From an uncultured Lachnospiraceae bacterium (GTDB lineage: Bacteria; Bacillota; Clostridia; Lachnospirales; Lachnospiraceae), in the NCBI GenBank assembly GCA_948441955.1, contig CAOJQZ010000032.1, positions 1-28,024 of the forward strand: a stretch of 28,024 nucleotides of DNA. The letters run 5' to 3'. The notes below the pieces were generated by a model that saw only the letters and a list, made by a program, of their open reading frames with translations, made no database searches and had not been told where the DNA came from. This document shows, piece after piece, positions 23,025 through 28,024 of the stretch (position 1 is the stretch's first letter; the number at the start of each line of letters is the position of its first letter). Position numbers and translations under genes: made by a program.

Positions 23025-24107
23025 ATGATATATGAACACTGGTTTGCCGGTATCAAATCCCTTTCAGATGAAAAGAAAAAGAAACTGAGAAATATATTTG
23101 GCAGCGGGAAGGAAATCTTTTATATAGAAGAAAAAAAGCTTGAGCAGTCCCGATTGTTGACAGAACGGGATATAGCGGCGCTGAAAAAGGCGAAAAAGGA
23201 AAGAGATTTTGAGAATAGCTACCGTAACATGGAAAAGCTGGGGATTCGCTTTCTGCCTTATTTTATGGAGGACTATCCTGAAAGGCTTAAGGAAATAAAG
23301 GATTTTCCCTATGCGCTTTATGTAAAAGGCAGGCTTCCGGATGAAGAGGAAAGAACAGCGGCAATTATCGGTGCGAGAAGATGTTCTGCTTACGGAGAGG
23401 CGATGGCGCTGGAATATGGCCAGGAGCTTGCAAAAGCAGGCGTTGCGGTGATAAGCGGAATGGCAAGGGGAATCGACGGCGCCGGACACAGGGGAGCCTT
23501 AAACGCCGGCGGAAGAACCTGCGCAGTGCTTGGCTGCGGAGTGGATATATGCTATCCGAGAGAGAATATCGGGCTTTATATGGACATACAAAAGAAGGGA
23601 GGGATCGTTTCGGAACAGCGTCCGGGAGAGCCTCCGCTTCCCTTTTACTTTCCTTTGAGAAACCGTCTCATCAGCGGACTTGCGGATGTCATACTTGTAA
23701 TGGAGGCAAAGGAAAAGAGCGGTTCATTAATTACAGCTGATCTGGGCCTTGAACAGGGGAAAGACATTTATGCCCTGCCAGGGCCTGTAACAAGTCCGTT
23801 AAGCTATGGGTGCCACCGTCTGATCGGGCAGGGGGCGGGCATTCTTCTTTCCCCGGGAGATCTCCTCGAGGAGCTTGATATTCATATGATAAAAAAGAGA
23901 CAAAATGATAACAAAGATAAAAAAGTGCTTGAAACTCTTGAAAATATGGTGTATAGTTGCCTTGATTTGTTTCCGAAAAGTATTGATGAGCTTATAATGC
24001 GTACGGATATTCGGCCGGAAGAGCTTCTTCAAATACTTACAACACTGGAAATAGAAGGCTTAATTAAGGAAATAGCAAAGAATTATTATATAAAAGTGAG
24101 GAAGTAG
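23025..24107 (+). CDS. dprA: DNA-processing protein DprA (Smf)
   Basis: DprA binds incoming single-stranded DNA and loads RecA in natural transformation. The 360-residue sequence has an N-terminal helical region (1 to about 105), then the Rossmann core: YALYVKGRLP, AIIGARRCSAYGEAMAL, VISGMARGIDGAGHRGALNAGG, GCGVDICYPREN, FPLRNRLISGLADVILVMEAKEKSGSLITADLGLEQGK (positions about 205-245) and ALPGPVTSPLSYGCHRLIGQGA. A C-terminal winged-helix-like domain (about 300-355) is present. GTG at 23022 and ATG at 23025 are both possible; GGGAGGTG is 2 and 5 bases away, favouring ATG. It is followed 4 bases later by topA, as in Bacillus smf-topA. Confidence 0.95.
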   Translation: MIYEHWFAGIKSLSDEKKKKLRNIFGSGKEIFYIEEKKLEQSRLLTERDIAALKKAKKERDFENSYRNMEKLGIRFLPYFMEDYPERLKEIKDFPYALYVKGRLPDEEERTAAIIGARRCSAYGEAMALEYGQELAKAGVAVISGMARGIDGAGHRGALNAGGRTCAVLGCGVDICYPRENIGLYMDIQKKGGIVSEQRPGEPPLPFYFPLRNRLISGLADVILVMEAKEKSGSLITADLGLEQGKDIYALPGPVTSPLSYGCHRLIGQGAGILLSPGDLLEELDIHMIKKRQNDNKDKKVLETLENMVYSCLDLFPKSIDELIMRTDIRPEELLQILTTLEIEGLIKEIAKNYYIKVRK

Positions 24108-24111
24108 TTGT

Positions 24112-26190
24112 ATGGCACGCTATCTTGTAATTGTGGAGTCACCGGCAAAGGTGAAGACGATTAAAAAATTTCTGGGAAGTAATTATGTGGTTACTGCATC
24201 CAACGGACACGTAAGAGATCTGCCCAAGAGCCAGATCGGAATCGATGTAGAGCACGATTATGAGCCGAAATATATTACGATTCGGGGAAAGGGAGAAATT
24301 CTGGCGAATCTTAGGAAGGAAGTAAAGCGTGCGGACAAAGTATATCTTGCAACTGACCCTGACCGCGAAGGGGAGGCAATATCATGGCACCTTAGTCAGG
24401 CGCTTAAGCTGGAGGATAAGAAGGTATATAGGATCAGCTTTAACGAGATAACAAAAAATGCAGTGAAGGCATCTTTAAAAAATGCTCGGGAAATTGATAT
24501 GGATCTGGTAGATGCACAGCAGGCGCGCCGGATTCTTGACCGCATCGTAGGATACCGCATCAGTCCGCTTTTGTGGGCCAAAGTAAAACGGGGGTTAAGC
24601 GCAGGACGTGTGCAGTCGGTGGCGCTTCGTATCATTGCCGACCGTGAGGAAGAGATCAATGCATTTATTCCGGAGGAATATTGGAGCCTGGATGTGAATT
24701 TAAGTGCGCCGGGGGAGAAAAAGATCCTGAATGCAAAGTTTTACGGAACAGAGGAAGGAAGAATTACGATAAGCTCCAAAGACGAGCTTGCAGGTATTAT
24801 GAAGGAGCTTGAAGGAAAGAGCTTTTCCGTTGCGGATATAAAAAAGGGAGAAAGGATCAAAAAGGCTCCGGTAGTATTTACTACCAGCACTTTGCAGCAG
24901 GAGGCCTCAAAGGCGCTGAACTTTGCCACTTCAAAGACAATGCGGATTGCACAGCAGCTTTATGAAGGAATCGACATCAAAGGGAATGGAACCGTTGGAA
25001 TTATAACCTATCTGAGAACGGATTCTACCCGCGTATCCGATGAGGCGGAAAGCAGTGTAAGACAGTTCATACAGGAGCAGTACGGGGAAGAATATGCAGC
25101 GGCGGAAGCAGCCAAAAGAAATGGAAATGTCAAGATACAGGATGCGCATGAGGCGATCCGGCCTACAGATATAAGCCGTACGCCTGCTATGATGAAGGAT
25201 TCTCTTACAAGGGATCAATTCCGCTTGTATCAGCTGATATGGAAACGATTTGTTGCAAGCCGGATGCAGCCGGCCAGATATGAAACGACTTCTGTAAGAA
25301 TCGCGGCGGGAGAATATCGTTTTACGGCCTCTGCGTCCAGAATAGCTTTTGAAGGCTTTCGGATGATTTATACGGAAGCGGGGGAGGAAAAGGAGGAAGG
25401 CGGTGTTTTGCTAAAGAGCCTTACAGAAGGCAGTATACTTTCACCGGAAGAGTTTGTGACAAAGCAGCATTTTACACAGCCGCCGGCCCATTATACGGAG
25501 GCGGCGCTTGTTAAGACCCTCGAGGAGCTTGGAATCGGACGTCCTAGTACGTATGCTCCGACGATTTCAACAATCATCGCAAGACGGTATGTGGCGAAGG
25601 AAAATAAGAATCTGTATCTGACGGAGCTGGGTGAGGTTGTAAATCATATTATGAAGCAGTCCTTTCCGAGTATTGTGGATGTAAATTTTACCGCCAATAT
25701 GGAAAGTCTTCTGGACGGTGTTGCTGACGGTAAAGTAAAGTGGAAGACAATTATTGAAAATTTTTATCCGGATCTTGAGGAGGCTGTGGAGACGGCGCAG
25801 AAGGAGCTGGAAAATGTTAAGATTGAAGATGAAGTAAGTGATGAAATCTGTGAAGAATGCGGACGCAACATGGTTATAAAATATGGGCCTCACGGGAAAT
25901 TTCTCGCCTGTCCCGGATTTCCGGAATGCCGTAACACAAAACCATATCTGGAAAAGATCGGGGTAAAATGTCCTCTTTGCGGCAAGGAGGTAGTTGTTAG
26001 AAAAACAAAGAAGGGAAGACGCTATTTTGGGTGTGAGGATAATCCGGACTGTGATTTCATGTCATGGCAGAAACCGTCCGGCAGAAGGTGTCCGAAATGC
26101 GGAAATTATATGATAGAGAAGGGAAACAGACTGCTTTGCAGTGACGAACAATGCGGTTATGCCGATAAAAAAGAAAAAAACGAAAATTAA
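24112..26190 (+). CDS. topA: DNA topoisomerase I
   Basis: TopA relaxes negative supercoils by a single-strand break with a 5'-phosphotyrosine link. The 692-residue sequence has the Toprim domain at the start (YLVIVESPAKVKTIKKFLG; catalytic acidic residues in ATDPDREGEAISWHL), the RGLSAGRVQSVALR segment, and the active-site Tyr300 in GIITYLRTDSTRVS. DAHEAIRPTD and YTEAALVKTLEELGIGRPSTYA are further conserved blocks. Three C-terminal zinc-ribbon modules follow from about residue 580: CEECG with CPGFPEC, CPLCG with CEDNPDC, and CPKCG with CSDEQC. A GAGGAAG site overlapping the dprA stop precedes the ATG. No terminator separates it from codY. Confidence 0.97.
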   Translation: MARYLVIVESPAKVKTIKKFLGSNYVVTASNGHVRDLPKSQIGIDVEHDYEPKYITIRGKGEILANLRKEVKRADKVYLATDPDREGEAISWHLSQALKLEDKKVYRISFNEITKNAVKASLKNAREIDMDLVDAQQARRILDRIVGYRISPLLWAKVKRGLSAGRVQSVALRIIADREEEINAFIPEEYWSLDVNLSAPGEKKILNAKFYGTEEGRITISSKDELAGIMKELEGKSFSVADIKKGERIKKAPVVFTTSTLQQEASKALNFATSKTMRIAQQLYEGIDIKGNGTVGIITYLRTDSTRVSDEAESSVRQFIQEQYGEEYAAAEAAKRNGNVKIQDAHEAIRPTDISRTPAMMKDSLTRDQFRLYQLIWKRFVASRMQPARYETTSVRIAAGEYRFTASASRIAFEGFRMIYTEAGEEKEEGGVLLKSLTEGSILSPEEFVTKQHFTQPPAHYTEAALVKTLEELGIGRPSTYAPTISTIIARRYVAKENKNLYLTELGEVVNHIMKQSFPSIVDVNFTANMESLLDGVADGKVKWKTIIENFYPDLEEAVETAQKELENVKIEDEVSDEICEECGRNMVIKYGPHGKFLACPGFPECRNTKPYLEKIGVKCPLCGKEVVVRKTKKGRRYFGCEDNPDCDFMSWQKPSGRRCPKCGNYMIEKGNRLLCSDEQCGYADKKEKNEN

Positions 26191-26202
26191 TTACGAAATT
26201 AA

Positions 26203-26231
26203 TTGAATGTTAGGGAATTGTATGATAATAT
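26203..26231 (+). promoter_or_regulatory. Predicted sigma-A promoter of codY
   Basis: TTGAAT at 26203-26208 and TAATAT at 26226-26231 with a 17-base spacer, ending 25 bases before the codY start. Confidence 0.7.
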
Positions 26232-26256
26232 ACACTTAAAAAATGGAGGATTGCTG

Positions 26257-27042
26257 ATGAGCGTACAATTGTTAGACAAAACAAGAAAAATCAACAAGTT
26301 ACTGCACAACAACAATTCGAGTAAGGTAGTGTTCAATGATATATGTGAAGTTCTGACAGAAATTTTGGACTCGAATGTGCTGGTAGTAAGCAAGAAAGGA
26401 AAAGTGCTTGGAAAAAGCAAATGTGAAGGAGTACCATTTATTGAGGAACTGATTGTAAATGAAGTTGGAAAGCATATCGATAATATGCTGAATGAGAGAC
26501 TTCTGAGTATTCTTTCCACGAAAGAAAATGTGAACCTGCAGACACTGGGTTTCTCGGAGAATGAGGTGAAGGGATATCAGGCTATTATCACGCCTATTGA
26601 CATTGCAGGGGAACGTCTGGGAACACTGTTTATTTACAAAAAGGAACAGATGTATGAGATTGACGATATTATTTTAAGTGAGTACGGGACAACAGTAGTA
26701 GGACTTGAGATGCTGCGTTCTGTAAATGAGGAAAATGCGGAGGAAAGCCGAAAGGAGCATATTGTGCAGTCGGCGGTCAGCACGCTTTCTTATTCGGAAC
26801 TGGAAGCCATTATTCATATTTTCGAAGAGCTTAACGGTACGGAAGGTATTCTGGTTGCAAGCAAAATTGCAGACAGAGTCGGTATTACCCGCTCCGTAAT
26901 TGTAAATGCGCTTAGAAAGTTTGAGAGCGCCGGAGTGATTGAATCCCGTTCTTCAGGTATGAAGGGAACATACATTAAAGTTGTAAATGACTACGTATTT
27001 ACAGAGCTTGAACGTATCAAATTGGATCGCATCAGAAGTTAA
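26257..27042 (+). CDS. codY: GTP-sensing pleiotropic transcriptional regulator CodY
   Basis: CodY represses amino-acid, nitrogen and stationary-phase genes when branched-chain amino acids and GTP are abundant. The 261-residue protein begins MSVQLLDKTRKINKLLHNN. The N-terminal GAF-type ligand domain is about 1-155, and the C-terminal winged helix has ASKIADRVGITRSVIVNALRKFESAGVIESRSSGMKGTYIKV, nearly invariant across the family. The frame is open back to 26203, but ATG 26257 has TGGAGGA 6 bases upstream and matches the known N-terminus. In Bacillus codY follows clpY in the topA region; here topA is directly upstream and xerC, clpQ and clpY are absent. Confidence 0.97.
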   Translation: MSVQLLDKTRKINKLLHNNNSSKVVFNDICEVLTEILDSNVLVVSKKGKVLGKSKCEGVPFIEELIVNEVGKHIDNMLNERLLSILSTKENVNLQTLGFSENEVKGYQAIITPIDIAGERLGTLFIYKKEQMYEIDDIILSEYGTTVVGLEMLRSVNEENAEESRKEHIVQSAVSTLSYSELEAIIHIFEELNGTEGILVASKIADRVGITRSVIVNALRKFESAGVIESRSSGMKGTYIKVVNDYVFTELERIKLDRIRS

Positions 27043-27067
27043 TATTTTTACTTAAAGGAGAGACGCT

Positions 27068-27373
27068 ATGTTTGGGGAATGTTCTGCAGACCTTCGAATG
27101 GTAAGAGTGATATTGAAGGACGGCTTTTTTGATGATCTTTCTTATCATTGTAAAATAATCCGGTATATTGAGGAGGAAGAGAGCATATACTTATTAACAG
27201 GAAAGGTGGATCTCCCTACGTTTTCGCTGGATGGAATATATGAATGTACCATACATACAAAGGATGGTCCGCTGGTCTGTACCGGCACAATCAGGGAGAG
27301 ATATTGGAGTAAGGCAGGAAGAGTAATCGTATTCCGTGTGGAAAATGGATTTTATAAAAATAATCTAAACTGA
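27068..27373 (+). CDS. Small uncharacterised protein between codY and groES
   Basis: A 101-residue protein I do not recognise. It is real by context: AAAGGAG 9 bases before the ATG, sensible codon use, and clean stop before the groES promoter. The sequence predicts mostly beta strands: RMVRVILKDGFF, YHCKIIRYIEEEESIYLLTGKV, GIYECTIHTKDGPLVCTGTIRERYW, and RVIVFRVENGFYK at the end. There is no signal peptide, membrane helix or Cys pair. The alternation of short strands and the CTGTIRERY segment is reminiscent of a small beta-barrel such as PilZ or an OB-like fold, but none of the PilZ RxxxR or DxSxxG motifs are visible. It may be transcribed with codY, 25 bases upstream, and is terminated just before groES. 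Confidence 0.75.
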   Translation: MFGECSADLRMVRVILKDGFFDDLSYHCKIIRYIEEEESIYLLTGKVDLPTFSLDGIYECTIHTKDGPLVCTGTIRERYWSKAGRVIVFRVENGFYKNNLN

Positions 27374-27384
27374 ATAAAAGTGTG

Positions 27385-27413
27385 TTGACAAAACAGGAAG
27401 AGAGTGCTATTTT
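27385..27413 (+). promoter_or_regulatory. Sigma-A promoter of groESL
   Basis: TTGACA at 27385-27390, 17-base spacer, TATTTT at 27408-27413 preceded by TGC (extended -10). It lies before the CIRCE operator and inside the left arm of the hairpin at 27400-27438. Confidence 0.75.
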
Positions 27414-27443
27414 ATATCTAGAAGTTTTTAGCACTCTCTTTTT
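27400..27443 (+). terminator. Hairpin with T-run ahead of groES, overlapping the promoter and CIRCE
   Basis: Arms 27400-27409 and 27429-27438 pair perfectly over 10 bases with a 19-base loop, followed by TTTTT (27439-27443). It looks like a terminator for transcripts coming from codY and the small gene. The right arm is also the left half of the CIRCE element. Confidence 0.6.
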
Positions 27444-27454
27444 GTGAGTGCTAA
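27428..27454 (+). promoter_or_regulatory. CIRCE operator (HrcA binding site) of groESL
   Basis: TTAGCACTC at 27428-27436, nine-base spacer, GAGTGCTAA at 27446-27454: an exact match to the CIRCE consensus bound by heat-shock repressor HrcA. It lies in the 5' leader, about 15 bases after the -10 box. HrcA itself is not in the window. An extra half-site GAGTGCTA lies at 27402-27409. Confidence 0.96.
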
Positions 27455-27490
27455 CAAAATAAATTTAGATTAATTAAGGAGGAAACAAAG

Positions 27491-27775
27491 ATGAAATTAG
27501 TACCATTAGGAGACAGAGTTGTATTGAAGCAGTTAGCAGCTGAAGAGACTACAAAGTCCGGAATCGTCATTCCAGGGCAGTCAAAAGAGAAACCGCAGCA
27601 GGCAGAGGTCCTTGCAGTTGGACCGGGAGGAACCGTAGACGGCAAAGAGGTTAAGATGAATATTTCTGTGGGACAGACAGTTATTTATTCCAAATATTCA
27701 GGAACTACCGTAGAGATTGAAGAAGAAGAATACATTATTGTAAAGCAGGATGATATTCTTGCAGTTGTAGAGTAA
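27491..27775 (+). CDS. groES: Co-chaperonin GroES
   Basis: A 94-residue co-chaperonin that caps the GroEL chamber. The sequence has the canonical KLVPLGDRVVLKQLAAEETTKSGIVIP (mobile loop with the IVIP motif contacting GroEL), AEVLAVGPGG, VIYSKYSGTTVEIEEEEYIIVKQDDILAVVE. AAGGAGG lies 8 bases before the ATG. It is the first gene of the CIRCE-controlled operon and is 36 bases from groEL. Confidence 0.98.
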   Translation: MKLVPLGDRVVLKQLAAEETTKSGIVIPGQSKEKPQQAEVLAVGPGGTVDGKEVKMNISVGQTVIYSKYSGTTVEIEEEEYIIVKQDDILAVVE

Positions 27776-27811
27776 TTAAATTATAGAAAAAAATCAGGAG
27801 GCGTATGAATT

Positions 27812-28024
27812 ATGGCAAAAGAAATTAAGTATGGTGCAGAGGCGAGAGCCGCACTGGAATCAGGAGTAAATCAGCTGGCAGATACCGTAAGAGTAACACT
27901 TGGACCAAAGGGCCGCAACGTTGTCCTTGACAAGTCCTTCGGCGCACCGCTTATAACAAATGACGGTGTTACGATTGCAAAAGAGATTGAGCTTGAGGAC
28001 GCATTTGAAAATATGGGCGCACAG
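27812..28024 (+). CDS. groEL: Chaperonin GroEL, 5' part, cut by window end
   Basis: Seventy-one codons of the 60-kDa ATP-dependent chaperonin. The N-terminus AKEIKYGAEARAALESGVNQLAD is typical, followed by the nucleotide-binding VTLGPKGRNVVLDKSFGAP and ITNDGVTIAKEIELED. The reading frame is open to the last base. AGGAGG is 10 bases before the ATG; an out-of-frame ATG at 27805 was ignored. It is cotranscribed with groES. Confidence 0.97.
   Translation, partial: MAKEIKYGAEARAALESGVNQLADTVRVTLGPKGRNVVLDKSFGAPLITNDGVTIAKEIELEDAFENMGAQ

Overview
The window is a low-to-medium GC Firmicute chromosome segment, most likely from a spore-forming gut member of the Lachnospiraceae (Clostridia). Pointers are the strong AGGAGG-type ribosome sites, a CodY regulator, a sigma-K-type sporulation sigma factor, Gram-positive ThiI without a rhodanese domain, PASTA-kinase target IreB, RNase J and a CIRCE-controlled groESL operon. 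This assignment is an inference from gene content. No rRNA, tRNA, CRISPR array or intact mobile element was seen.

Left edge (1-1640): decayed DNA. A TnpV-type transposon protein remnant (minus strand) with a nonsense codon and a second disruption lies beside an acyltransferase-3 pseudogene with one frameshift, two in-frame TAG codons and no start. Envelope region (1646-9565): an LCP ligase with its own promoter and terminator, then a compact run glmS - glf - second LCP ligase - secreted/membrane cohesin-like protein with a very acidic cytoplasmic tail - GtrA flippase-like protein, ended by a strong terminator. Together these suggest synthesis, flipping and wall attachment of a galactofuranose- or amino-sugar-containing glycopolymer, possibly the end of a larger polysaccharide locus.

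Translation and RNA region (9584-20603): prmA - rsmE - cysteine desulfurase - thiI; a divergent pair made of an HPr-like protein lacking the phosphorylatable His and mtaB; then ireB - ruvX - DUF1292 - fur - RNase J, and trmR - trhP (tRNA wobble uridine 5-methoxylation). The order ireB-ruvX-DUF1292 and trmR-trhP mirrors the Bacillus yrzL-yrrK-yrzB and yrrM-yrrO arrangement. Six rRNA, ribosomal-protein or tRNA modification enzymes, plus the sulfur donor for one of them, sit within about 11 kb.

Right part (20612-28024): a sigK-like gene on the minus strand, converging on trhP with a shared terminator; then comM - dprA - topA - codY (a trimmed version of the Bacillus smf-topA-...-codY block), a small unrecognised protein, and groES-groEL (groEL cut by the window end) behind a consensus promoter and a perfect CIRCE operator.

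Most of the window is conserved housekeeping. The parts least explained by known biology are the cohesin-like acidic-tail protein, the tyrosine/glycine-rich tail of the second LCP protein, the His-less HPr, the 101-residue orphan before groES, and three regulatory layouts: the groES promoter buried in a terminator arm, a CodY-box-like site on the glmS promoter, and a perfect 20-bp hairpin after RNase J.
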